Origin: Streptomyces phaeofaciens
Lineage (GTDB): Bacteria > Actinomycetota > Actinomycetes > Streptomycetales > Streptomycetaceae
DNA: 64,000 nt
Direction of reading: 5' to 3'
Assembly (NCBI RefSeq): GCF_014648915.1
Contig: NZ_BMSA01000003.1
Span: 496,001 to 560,000 of the forward strand
The notes beneath the pieces are model-generated. The model ran no database searches and was not told the DNA's origin. It worked only from the letters and a program-made list of their open reading frames with translations. Shown piece by piece: positions 1 through 7,021 of the stretch. The first letter of the stretch is position 1, and each line of letters starts with the position of its first letter. The position numbers were made by a program, and so were the translations under genes.

Positions 1-1
1 G

Positions 2-340
2 ATCGACATCCACCGCGCCGGCCAGCAGCTCTTCCACGCGGCGCTGCCGGGTTCCGCCCCCGACAACGACGCGTGGATCGCCCGCAAGCGCCGGGTGGTG
101 GAGCGTTTCGGCGCCTCCTCGTACCTGGTGGGCGCCCGCTGCCGTGCGAAGGGCACGACGTTCGAGGAGTCCTCCCGGCTGGACCCCGACACGTACGCGG
201 CCCACGGCGGCTCCTTCCCCGTCAACGTCGACGGCGTCGGCATCATCGGCGCGGTGACGGTGTCGGGCCTGCCCCAGCTGGAGGACCACCGGTTCGTGGT
301 GGGGGCGCTGGAGCAGTTCCTGGAGAAGTACCTGGGCTGA
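2..340 (+). CDS. UPF0303 / heme-degrading-domain-like protein (5' end missing)
   Basis: The gene enters the window already open; 112 residues up to a TGA are visible. The residues WIARKRRVVERF, the block around GTTFEESSRLDP and AAHGGSFPVNVDGVGIIGAVTVSGLP are typical of the UPF0303 (YBR137W-like, DUF336-related) family of roughly 155–165 residues, so about a third is lost upstream. The family forms small cytoplasmic oligomers and some relatives bind or degrade heme; a substrate for this member is not known. The glycine-rich GIIGAVTVSG block is the fold core. The name is a family assignment only; function is uncertain. Confidence 0.8.
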   Translation: MDIHRAGQQLFHAALPGSAPDNDAWIARKRRVVERFGASSYLVGARCRAKGTTFEESSRLDPDTYAAHGGSFPVNVDGVGIIGAVTVSGLPQLEDHRFVVGALEQFLEKYLG

Positions 341-357
341 AGCGCCCGTAAGGGGCG

Positions 358-417
358 CGGGGAACCGCGCGCCCGGCCACGGACGGCCCACGGCCGACCG
401 ACCGGCGCGGTTCCCCG
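358..417. repeat. Long inverted repeat, probable terminator
   Basis: CGGGGAACCGCGC (358–370) is exactly complementary to GCGCGGTTCCCCG (405–417), leaving a 34-nt loop. It lies between two convergent genes, so it probably terminates transcription on both strands. The sequence class (AAGGGGCGCGGGGAAC...) is a common interspersed palindrome in Streptomyces intergenic regions. Confidence 0.65.
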
Positions 418-436
418 ACCCCCGAGCGCGGAGCGC

Positions 437-1294
437 CTACGCGTCCTTGAACTCCTGCCGCTGGCGCCCCAGCCCCGTGATCTCCAGCTCCACCACGTCC
501 CCCGCCCGCAGGAACGGCTTCGGCTCGGGCGCGCCCAGGGCCACCCCGGCCGGCGTCCCGGTGTTGATGACGTCCCCGGGGTAGAGCGTCATGAAGTGGC
601 TGACGTACCGCACGACCTCCCCCACGGGAAAGATCTGTTCCGCCGTCGTCCCGTCCTGCTTGCGCTCACCGTTCACCCACAGCCTCAGGGACAGGTCCTG
701 CGGGTCGGCGACCTCGTCCGCCGTCACCAGCCACGGCCCCAGCGGGTTGAACGTCTCGCAGTTCTTGCCCTTGTCCCAGGTCCCGCCCCGCTCGATCTGG
801 AACTCCCGCTCGGACACGTCGTGCGCGACGGCGTACCCGGCGACATGGGCGAGCGCCTCCTCGGCCGACTCCAGGTAGCGGGCCGTACGCCCGATGACGA
901 CCGCCAGCTCCACCTCCCAGTCGGTCTTGGTGGAACCGCGCGGGACGAGCACGGTGTCGTTCGGTCCGACGACCGTGTCCGCCGCCTTGAAGAAGATGAC
1001 GGGCTCGGCGGGCGGCTCGGCCCCGGTCTCCCGGGCGTGGTCGTGGTAGTTCAGCCCGATGCACACGATCTTGCCGATCCGGCCCAGTGGCGGTCCGATC
1101 CGCAGACCGGTCGCGTCGAGCACGGGCAGCTCACCGGATTCCGCCGCCGAGCGGACCCGGTCGAGCGCCGCGTCGTCCGCGAGCAGCGTGCCGTCGATGT
1201 CGTCCACGACACCGGACAGGTCCCGCAGGGTTGCGTCGGCGTCGAGCAGCGCGGGCCGCTCCGCTCCCGCCGTACCGACTCGCAGCAGCTTCAT
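437..1294 (-). CDS. Fumarylacetoacetate hydrolase (FAH) family protein
   Basis: A 285-residue FAH-family enzyme, of the group that hydrolyses or decarboxylates beta-diketo or acylpyruvate substrates with a bound divalent metal. An N-terminal domain of about 70 residues precedes the catalytic FAH domain, which shows KIVCIGLNYHDHARE, the acidic metal-binding EVELAVVIG, DVSERE, GTWDKGKNCETFNPLGPW and the closing TGTPAGV motif. The start at 1294 follows AGGGAG, nine bases upstream; a much longer open frame continues upstream but is antisense to yidC and is not coding. It is monocistronic between the 358–417 repeat and the yidC-like gene. The exact substrate cannot be read from sequence. Confidence 0.9.
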   Translation of the reverse strand: MKLLRVGTAGAERPALLDADATLRDLSGVVDDIDGTLLADDAALDRVRSAAESGELPVLDATGLRIGPPLGRIGKIVCIGLNYHDHARETGAEPPAEPVIFFKAADTVVGPNDTVLVPRGSTKTDWEVELAVVIGRTARYLESAEEALAHVAGYAVAHDVSEREFQIERGGTWDKGKNCETFNPLGPWLVTADEVADPQDLSLRLWVNGERKQDGTTAEQIFPVGEVVRYVSHFMTLYPGDVINTGTPAGVALGAPEPKPFLRAGDVVELEITGLGRQRQEFKDA

Positions 1295-1409
1295 GATCAC
1301 AGTCTCCCTAGATCGCGGGGCGCCCGCCGACGGGTGCAGCCATCGGAGGACTGGTCGATCCTCCAAGCTCGGCGTCCACTCCGCAATACCCGGTTCACGT
1401 ACTGGACCG

Positions 1410-2108
1410 TCACTTGTAGAGGACCGCGCGTTCGATCGCGGCCCATGTGGAGCTGGTGACCACGTACAGCGCGGCGGCCAGCGGTACGACGGCCACGGTG
1501 ACCAGTGTGAAGAAGGACATGAACGGCATGACCTTGGTGAGGGCGCCGATCCCGGGCACGTCCTGGCCGCCGGTCTCGGGCTGCGGCATCCGCCTGGCAC
1601 GCGTGTAGTTGAAGGAGGCGACGGCGGCGACCAGGGCGAACAGCGCGAGGTAGACCAGCCCGGCCCCGCCGAGGAGGCCGCCCCCGGCGAGGGCGTCCGT
1701 CCAGCGGCCGCCGAGGGGCGCGGCGAACAGCCGGTGGCCGAGCAGCTCGTTGGTCGTGCCGCCGATCGAGGAGCTGGAGAAGAGGTGGTAGAGCACGAAG
1801 AACGCGGGCAGCTGGAGCAGGCTGGGCAGACAGCCGGACACCGGCGACACCTTCTCCTCGGCGTGCAGGTCCAGCACGGCCTTCTGGAGCCGTTCGGGGT
1901 TCTTCGCGTGCTTTTTGCGCAGCTCGGCGATCCTCGGCTGCAACGCCGTACGGGCCTTCTGGCCGCGGGCGGCCGCCCGGGAGAGGGGGTGGACGAGGAG
2001 TCGTACGAGCGCGGTGAACAGGACGATCGCGGCGGCCGCCGCGGCCGCGCCGAACAGCGGGTGGAGCAGGTCGGCGAGGTGGCCGACCAGGTCAGCGAAG
2101 ACGGACAT
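1410..2108 (-). CDS. YidC/Oxa1 family membrane insertase (short paralogue)
   Basis: A 232-residue polytopic membrane protein of the YidC/Oxa1/Alb3 family, which helps insert and fold proteins in the cytoplasmic membrane. Hydrophobic segments lie near residues 20–40, 95–115, 145–170 and 190–215. The loop after the first segment (SRAAARGQKARTALQPRIAE and LRKKHAKNPERLQKAVLDL) and the following PVSGCLPSLLQLPAFFVLYH are the conserved cytosolic coiled coil and membrane entry of the family. It lacks the large extra domains of housekeeping YidC, so it is likely the second actinobacterial paralogue. The ATG follows GGAGGG at a slightly long distance. A DUF6412 gene lies directly upstream on the same strand and may be cotranscribed. 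Confidence 0.9.
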   Translation of the reverse strand: MSVFADLVGHLADLLHPLFGAAAAAAAIVLFTALVRLLVHPLSRAAARGQKARTALQPRIAELRKKHAKNPERLQKAVLDLHAEEKVSPVSGCLPSLLQLPAFFVLYHLFSSSSIGGTTNELLGHRLFAAPLGGRWTDALAGGGLLGGAGLVYLALFALVAAVASFNYTRARRMPQPETGGQDVPGIGALTKVMPFMSFFTLVTVAVVPLAAALYVVTSSTWAAIERAVLYK

Positions 2109-2213
2109 GGGTGAGGAGCCCTCCGGGGGTCTCGTCGTGCCGGGGTGGGTGCCGGGGTGTTCCGGGCATGGCGGCAGGACGACCCGCGCGGGGCCGGGAG
2201 CGAGAAGAAGGCC

Positions 2214-2543
2214 CTACGCGGTGGTCGTCGCGAGGGCGTGGCCGGGTGCCCGGGGGCGGGGCCGGCCGGAGGCGTCCGGATCGCGTTGCGGCAGGAAGGC
2301 CGTACGGCGGGCGCGGTCCCTGATGGCCGTGCGCACCCGGGTGGGCGGGACGGCGGGGGCGCTGCGCGCGGCGAGGAGGGCGCAGACCGCGAGGGCGGAG
2401 GAGGCCGCGGCGGTGGCGGCGAGGGCGACGGCGGCGGAGAGACTGCCGGAGTCCAGGAGCAGCACGTCGAAGGCGAGGAGGACGAGGGCGACAAGGAAGG
2501 GCGGGGCGGCGCGGCGCGCGGCGAACCGGCTGTGCGTCGTCAC
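2214..2543 (-). CDS. DUF6412 small membrane protein
   Basis: A 109-residue protein with two adjacent hydrophobic segments (FLVALVLLAFDVLLLDS and the alanine-rich stretch ending ALAVCALLAA), then a basic C-terminal tail. I place the start at a GTG preceded by GGAGGAGCA; the frame is open 19 codons further upstream, but those codons are the repetitive DVRDVRDVR from a GACGTCCCG repeat and are unlikely to be coding. It sits 105 bases before the yidC-like gene on the same strand. The arrangement DUF6412–yidC is, to my knowledge, recurrent in Streptomyces, so a role in membrane protein biogenesis is possible but unproven. Confidence 0.7.
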   Translation of the reverse strand: MTTHSRFAARRAAPPFLVALVLLAFDVLLLDSGSLSAAVALAATAAASSALAVCALLAARSAPAVPPTRVRTAIRDRARRTAFLPQRDPDASGRPRPRAPGHALATTTA

Positions 2544-2603
2544 TGCTCCTCCTTCCGCCGGGAGTTCCCGGACGTCCCGGACGTCCCGGACGTCCTCCAC
2601 CGG

Positions 2604-3131
2604 TTATACCTGACCCGTGTCGATCGGCTCCAGGAGGCGCTTGGGTCGCAGCAGGGCCCGGCTCACGGGGTCGGCCGGGTCGGGGTCGAGTCCCGGCCCC
2701 GGCACCATGAGGACGTCCGGGGCGGGCACAAAGGTTCCGCAGGCGGGGCACTCGCCGTACGCGCCGAGTTCGGTGCCGCAGCCGGTGTGCCGGAAGATCC
2801 GCAGCTGTTCCTCGCCGAAGTGCTCGCGGCCCCACCGGCCGAGTGAGCGCAGGGTGGGCCACAGGGCGATGCCGCGCTCGGTGACGACGTACTCGTCGCG
2901 GGGCGGGGACTGCTGGTAGCGGCGCTTCTCCAGGATGCCCTCGGCGGTGAGCGCCTGGAGGCGGGCGGCCAGCACGGCGCGCGGAATGCCGAGGTGGACG
3001 AGGAAGTCGTTGTAGCGCCGGACGCCGTAGAGCGCGTCGCGTACGACGAGCAGGGTCCAGCGTTCGCCGACGACCTCCAGTGCCCGGGCGATCGAGCACT
3101 CCTGTGTCGCGTAGTCCTTGCCGAGTGCCAT
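2604..3131 (-). CDS. HxlR-family transcriptional regulator
   Basis: A 175-residue winged-helix regulator. The HxlR signature is clear: an N-terminal Cys (QECSIARALEVVGERWTLLV), RRYNDFLVHLGIPRAVLAARL as helix 2 and recognition helix, and EKRRYQQSPPRDEYVVTERG as wing. The C-terminal part has two CxxC-like pairs (HTGCGTELGAYGECPACG), suggesting a metal site in addition to the HTH; in many HxlR proteins the N-terminal Cys senses thiol-reactive compounds. It is divergent from an MFS exporter with palindromes in the short shared region, so it most likely represses that exporter and itself. I chose the ATG at 3131 over the ATG at 3149 because the extra residues are not conserved-looking. Confidence 0.92.
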   Translation of the reverse strand: MALGKDYATQECSIARALEVVGERWTLLVVRDALYGVRRYNDFLVHLGIPRAVLAARLQALTAEGILEKRRYQQSPPRDEYVVTERGIALWPTLRSLGRWGREHFGEEQLRIFRHTGCGTELGAYGECPACGTFVPAPDVLMVPGPGLDPDPADPVSRALLRPKRLLEPIDTGQV

Positions 3132-3161
3132 GCGGTCCACTGTAACCACTTTCGCCTGGTC

Positions 3162-3178
3162 GGTTCAATCAATGAACC
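3162..3178. promoter_or_regulatory. Probable HxlR operator 1 in the divergent promoter region
   Basis: GGTTCAATCAATGAACC is an inverted repeat with six-base arms (GGTTCA / TGAACC) around a 5-base centre. It lies between the HxlR and MFS starts and would cover the -35 region of the candidate MFS promoter (TACCGT at 3187–3192, start codon 7 bases later). Confidence 0.65.
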
Positions 3179-3199
3179 AAGGGTGCTACCGTCGGAGGC

Positions 3200-4609
3200 A
3201 TGAGCAGGTTCATTGAACGAACTGAGAGTCCGGCCGGGAAGACCGCACAGGTGGCCGCCCCAGCGGTCCGCCCCGGCGCCACCCTCGCCGTGACCAGCGC
3301 CGCCACCGCCCTCGCGCTGATGACGTACACCGCGCCGATGGTCACGCTCGCCGGCACCGCGGCCGAGCTGCACACCCCGCTGTCCGCCCAGGCCTGGCTG
3401 CTCAACGGCACCCCGCTCGGCCTGGCCGCCGTCCTGCTGGTGGCCGGCAGCCTGGCCGACGACCACGGCCGGCGCCGCGTCTTCGTCTGGGGCACCCTCG
3501 CCCTCGCCCTCACCACCCTGCTCGGCGGACTCGCGACGACGACCCTGGCGTTCACCCTGGCCCGGGTCGCGCAGGGAGCGTCCAGCGCGGCACTGCTCGC
3601 CAGCAGCCTGGGACTGCTCGTGCACGCCTTCCCCACCCCGCACGGCCGGCTGCGCGCGACCGGGGTGTGGGGTGCGTTCGTCAGCGCCGGCATCGCGGTG
3701 AGCCCCCCGCTCAGCGGGGCCCTGCCCGACTGGCGGCTGGTCTACGGCGTCCTCGGCGCCGCCACCCTGGTCGTCGCGGCCCTCGCGCCGCGCGTCCTCA
3801 CGGAGTCCCGCTCACCCCGCGGCGGCCGCCCCGACCTGCTCGGCGCGGCGACCTTCGGGGCGGCGACCGTCGCCCTGATCGCGGCGCTCACCCTGGGCCG
3901 CGACGGCTGGCTGCGGGCGCCGGTCGGGCTGCTCCTCGTGGCGGCGATCGCCCTGCTGGCCGTCTTCGCGGCGGTGGAGCGCAGAACGGCCACCCCGATG
4001 ATCGACCTCGCACTGCTGCGCCGGCCCGACTTCCTGGCGTCCTCGCTCGGCGGACTGGTGACAGGCCTCGCGGTGATCGGCCTGTTCAGCTTCCTGCCGA
4101 CGGTGTTGCAGCGCACGCTCGGCCTGTCCCCCATGGACACGGCCTGGCTGTTCCTGCTCTGGTCCGGCCTCTCCTTCGTCGTCGCCCTCCAGGCCCGCCG
4201 CCTCGCCGGCCGCGTCCCGCCCCGCGCCCAGCTCGCCCTCGGCTTCGCCCTGCACGCGGCGGGCGCCCTCGCCCTGCTGGGCGCGGTGGACGCAGGGTCC
4301 TGGCAACGGATGCTGCCGGGGTTCGTCGTCTCGGGCATCGGCAGCGGTCTGCTGAACGCGGCCCTGCCGCTGCTCGCCGTGGAGTCCGTACCGGCGGCAC
4401 GGGCGGCCATGGGCTCGGGGGCCCAGCAGACCCTGCGGTACGTCGGTTCCTGCGCCGGGGTGGCCCTGACCATCGCCCTGGTCACGGGCACGGGCGGCGG
4501 GCTCGCCCGGGGCGCGGACCTGGCGATGGTGGTGTCGGCGGTGCTGGCGGCACTGGGGGCGGTCCTGGTGGGGGTCACCCACCGGAAGAACGGGGCGCGG
4601 GTGGCGTAG
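3200..4609 (+). CDS. MFS transporter, DHA2-like drug exporter
   Basis: A 469-residue major facilitator with about 14 predicted membrane segments, which matches the DHA2 drug:proton antiporter layout. The loop 2–3 motif A appears as GSLADDHGRRRVFVWG (about residues 89–104), and GLATTTLAFTLARVAQGASSAALL contains the family's R-containing motif B. The divergent HxlR gene probably controls it. The region before the ATG has GGAGG only one base away, too close for normal initiation, whereas TACCGT ends 7 bases before the ATG, so the transcript may be leaderless. A second operator-like palindrome lies inside the first codons. The stop codon falls within the first unit of a 21-bp tandem array. Confidence 0.92.
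   Translation: MSRFIERTESPAGKTAQVAAPAVRPGATLAVTSAATALALMTYTAPMVTLAGTAAELHTPLSAQAWLLNGTPLGLAAVLLVAGSLADDHGRRRVFVWGTLALALTTLLGGLATTTLAFTLARVAQGASSAALLASSLGLLVHAFPTPHGRLRATGVWGAFVSAGIAVSPPLSGALPDWRLVYGVLGAATLVVAALAPRVLTESRSPRGGRPDLLGAATFGAATVALIAALTLGRDGWLRAPVGLLLVAAIALLAVFAAVERRTATPMIDLALLRRPDFLASSLGGLVTGLAVIGLFSFLPTVLQRTLGLSPMDTAWLFLLWSGLSFVVALQARRLAGRVPPRAQLALGFALHAAGALALLGAVDAGSWQRMLPGFVVSGIGSGLLNAALPLLAVESVPAARAAMGSGAQQTLRYVGSCAGVALTIALVTGTGGGLARGADLAMVVSAVLAALGAVLVGVTHRKNGARVA
3207..3218. promoter_or_regulatory. Probable HxlR operator 2, inside the start of the MFS gene
   Basis: GGTTCATTGAAC shares the ten-base core GGTTCATTGA with the reverse strand of operator 1, about 43 bases away (four helical turns), and has GTTCA / TGAAC arms around one base. 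Its position 5 codons into the MFS gene would let a bound repressor block elongation or a leaderless start. Confidence 0.5.
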
Positions 4610-4780
4610 GGGTCGATGCGGGTGGCGCAGGGGTCGATGCGGGCGACGCGGAACTCGACTCGGGCGGCGCGGAACTCGGCGCGGCCGGCGCGGAATTCGG
4701 CGCGGCCGGCGCGGAACTCGGCGCGGGCGGCGCGGAACTCGGCGCACCGGCGCGGAACTCGGCGCACCGGCGCGGAACTC
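4597..4780. repeat. 21-bp tandem repeat array running through the MFS stop codon
   Basis: From 4597 the sequence repeats every 21 bases for about seven units, then in two units of about 20 bases. Unit 1 holds the MFS stop as TAG where unit 2 has CAG at the same position, so without the stop the reading frame would continue as heptapeptides of type ARNSARP. Later units carry the core GGCGCGGAACTCGGCGC. No gene is otherwise visible in 4610–4780. Confidence 0.75.
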
Positions 4781-4784
4781 CCGG

Positions 4785-4849
4785 CTTGTACCAAGGGTTT
4801 GACACAAGAAGCCGCGGCCCGGCATCTTGTACTCACCACTTGATACAAG
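4785..4849 (+). promoter_or_regulatory. Promoter and probable YtrA-type GntR operators
   Basis: CTTGTACCAAG (4785–4795) and CTTGATACAAG (4839–4849) are related CTTG-N3-CAAG palindromes; a half copy CTTGTAC lies at 4826–4832. A TTGACA box at 4799–4804 sits between them, so the sites flank the probable -35/-10 of the downstream membrane protein–gntR operon. The spacing suits autorepression by the GntR protein encoded at 5620. Confidence 0.6.
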
Positions 4850-4868
4850 CATTCCACCGGGGACCGAC

Positions 4869-5627
4869 ATGATCGACACCGTCACGCCCGACAGACTCCT
4901 GGCCCGCGCCGACCTGTGTGCCCGTTGGGCCGGGCTGGCGCTCGGGGTGGCGGTCGCCCAGGGGCTGGCCACGATGGACAGCGACGACATGGCCATGCCG
5001 TTCGTGTCCGCCGTCACCGCCTTCGGACTGTGCGCGGTGGGCGGGGTGCTGCTCGGCGACTCCCTCACCCCCGCCCCGCAGGACAGGGTCCGCACCGCCG
5101 CCCTCTCCCCGCGCCGGGTCCGCAACCATGTACCGCCCCGGATGGCCCCCCTGCTCGTCTTCCAGACGGCGTGCCTCGCCGTCCTGCTGGTGATCGGGGC
5201 CGCCGCGGCCGACGCCGACGGCGCGGGCCGTACCGGCCGGGCCCTCGCCGTGACCTGCGCGATCGGCCCGACCCGCCACCTCACCCCCTGGCCGGGCCTC
5301 TACTACGCCGCCCCGGTCCTCGTCTCCCTCACCCTCGGCACCGCCGCCTGCGCCTGGTCCCTGCGCCGCATCGCCCATCGCCCCGGCGACAACCTGAGTC
5401 GCCACGACCGCAGTTGGGCGATCACCGCGGCCTGGGGACTGCTGGTCTCCAGCCAGCTGCTGCTCGTCCTGGGGATGATCGGCCGGGTGCTGTTCTACTC
5501 GCGGTGCGCCGGGATGCTGGGCAACTTCGCCGCCCTGGTGATCTACCCGCTGGGCCTGCTGAGCCTGTTCACCCTCGGCTGGTCCGTGTTCACCATCGTC
5601 GTCCCCCGGGCCGTCGACGATGAGTGA
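4869..5627 (+). CDS. Hypothetical polytopic membrane protein in operon with a GntR regulator
   Basis: A 252-residue protein with about six hydrophobic segments, for example near residues 17–35, 44–62, 100–117, 150–167, 185–205 and 215–245. I find no domain motif that gives a function. The ATG at 4869 follows ACCGGGGACCGAC; the frame is open 14 codons upstream but those overlap the operator. Its last eight bases overlap the gntR start, so the two are translationally coupled. YtrA-type regulators usually sit next to transport or membrane-stress genes, which suggests a membrane or antibiotic-sensing role; this is inference. Confidence 0.8.
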   Translation: MIDTVTPDRLLARADLCARWAGLALGVAVAQGLATMDSDDMAMPFVSAVTAFGLCAVGGVLLGDSLTPAPQDRVRTAALSPRRVRNHVPPRMAPLLVFQTACLAVLLVIGAAAADADGAGRTGRALAVTCAIGPTRHLTPWPGLYYAAPVLVSLTLGTAACAWSLRRIAHRPGDNLSRHDRSWAITAAWGLLVSSQLLLVLGMIGRVLFYSRCAGMLGNFAALVIYPLGLLSLFTLGWSVFTIVVPRAVDDE

Positions 5628-6003
5628 GCCCGCCGTCCACGTCGACACCACCAGCCAGGTGTCGCCGTACGAACAGATCCGCGCGCAGCTCGCCGCCCTG
5701 ATCGTCTCCGGCCGGCTGACGGAGGGCGAACGGCTGCCGACCGTGCGCCAGCTCGCCGCCGACCTGGGTCTCGCGCCGGGCACGGTGGCCCGCGCCTACC
5801 GCGAGCTGGAGGCGGCCGAACTGATCCGCACCCGCCGCGGCGCGGGCACCCGGGTCGCGGCGCCCCCGCCCGGACCGACCCGCCCCGACCCGGGCCAACT
5901 CGCCACCCTGGCCCGCGACTTCACCGCCTCCGCGCGAGCTCTGGGAGCGGACCCGGAGGCCGTCCTGGACGCCGTCCGGGAGGCTCTGGAGGAGCGGCCG
6001 TAG
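5620..6003 (+). CDS. GntR-family regulator, YtrA subfamily
   Basis: A 127-residue regulator consisting of the GntR winged HTH (SPYEQIRAQLAALIVSGRL, then PTVRQLAADLGLAPGTVARA and the wing ELIRTRRGAGTRV) plus a short C-terminal dimerisation helix of about 45 residues. The lack of a large effector domain is the mark of the YtrA subfamily. It overlaps the preceding membrane protein gene by 8 bases. The CTTG-N3-CAAG palindromes upstream of the operon are likely its own operators. Confidence 0.93.
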   Translation: MSEPAVHVDTTSQVSPYEQIRAQLAALIVSGRLTEGERLPTVRQLAADLGLAPGTVARAYRELEAAELIRTRRGAGTRVAAPPPGPTRPDPGQLATLARDFTASARALGADPEAVLDAVREALEERP

Positions 6004-6022
6004 CCGTGGCGCGGGTTCGCGC

Positions 6023-6820
6023 TCACTCCCGGGGCCGGGCGGCGGTCAGCTTCCCCCACACCACCAGCCGGTACCGGGAGGTGTACTCCGGCGTGCAGGT
6101 GGTGAGCGTGAGGTAGCGGCCGGGGGCGTCGTAGCCGTACGACGGCCTGGTCAGGGAGCGGGGTACCGGCCGGATGACACCGACGTCGCGGGGCGAGGTC
6201 CGCGGGAGGACCGCGTCGACGGTGTACGTGTAGCGCATGCTCCTGGTCTCCACGGTGATCGTGTCGCCCTTCCTCAGCCGGTTGAGGTACCGGAAGGGCT
6301 CGCCATGGGTGTTGCGGTGCCCGGCGAGGGCGAAGTTGCCGGTCCGGCCCGGCTGTTGGGTGTGCGGGTAGTGACCGACGTACCCCTTGTTGAGGACTTT
6401 CTGCTTACTGGTGCCCTCGGCGACGGGGACGCGCAGGCCGAGGCGGGGGACGGTGAGGACGGCGTACGTGGCGGAGGAGGCGGGGGCGCCGCCGGACTGT
6501 ACGGAACCGGAGCCGAATTCGGAGCCGGATTCCGCGGTGCCGCCACCGGATCCACCGGCACCGCCGGCCTCCCCGGTCCCGGTCCCGGTCCCGGCGTCAC
6601 TACCACTGGTGTCCCACTCCCGCTCCAGGGCCTCCACCCTCCGTTCGGCGCCCTCCTTGGCCTCCCGGTTGGTCCACCACAGCTGGTGGGCGACGAGCAG
6701 CAGAACCAACAGCCCTGCGGTGATGAGGAGTTCGGCACCGCCGAAGAGCACGCGCCGGATCCGGGCGCGCCGCCGGCGGGTGCTGTGCTGCACGAGGGGA
6801 ATCCGCACGCGGGGCACCAT
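6023..6820 (-). CDS. Class E/F-like sortase
   Basis: A membrane-anchored transpeptidase of 265 residues. A basic N-terminus is followed by one membrane segment (about residues 28–46), a Gly/Ser/Thr-rich spacer of roughly 45 residues and the sortase domain. The catalytic residues are visible: His168 in FALAGHRN, Cys242 in LTLTTCTP and Arg251 shortly after. The TLTTC motif fits sortases of actinobacteria (class E rather than class A). There is no obvious LPXTG substrate gene beside it. Start choice is uncertain: ATG 6820 has no strong ribosome site, while ATG 6892 and GTG 6859 (AAGGGAG upstream) are in frame and would add 24 or 13 residues. Confidence 0.88.
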   Translation of the reverse strand: MVPRVRIPLVQHSTRRRRARIRRVLFGGAELLITAGLLVLLLVAHQLWWTNREAKEGAERRVEALEREWDTSGSDAGTGTGTGEAGGAGGSGGGTAESGSEFGSGSVQSGGAPASSATYAVLTVPRLGLRVPVAEGTSKQKVLNKGYVGHYPHTQQPGRTGNFALAGHRNTHGEPFRYLNRLRKGDTITVETRSMRYTYTVDAVLPRTSPRDVGVIRPVPRSLTRPSYGYDAPGRYLTLTTCTPEYTSRYRLVVWGKLTAARPRE

Positions 6821-7021
6821 AGGCGGCCGGGGACGAGGTCTCCAGACCCGTACCGCCACGACTCCCTTGCGCGGCCCGGCCGTTCGCCCCATCGAACCGT
6901 TGCGGCGCCTTCCTCCATAGGTTGGAGAAAGGGCTGTCAGAACCCTCGACAACCCCACGCGCCACACCCGATGCTTCGTTGCGGCCGAACGGGACCGGCC
7001 ACGACTCGGAGCGGAGTAGTC

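Noticed and set aside
437..2494. A 685-codon open frame covering the FAH gene and continuing antisense through yidC
   Set aside because: Only the part up to 1294 matches the FAH family; upstream it is a Ser/Pro/Arg-rich shadow of yidC and DUF6412, as expected in high-GC DNA.
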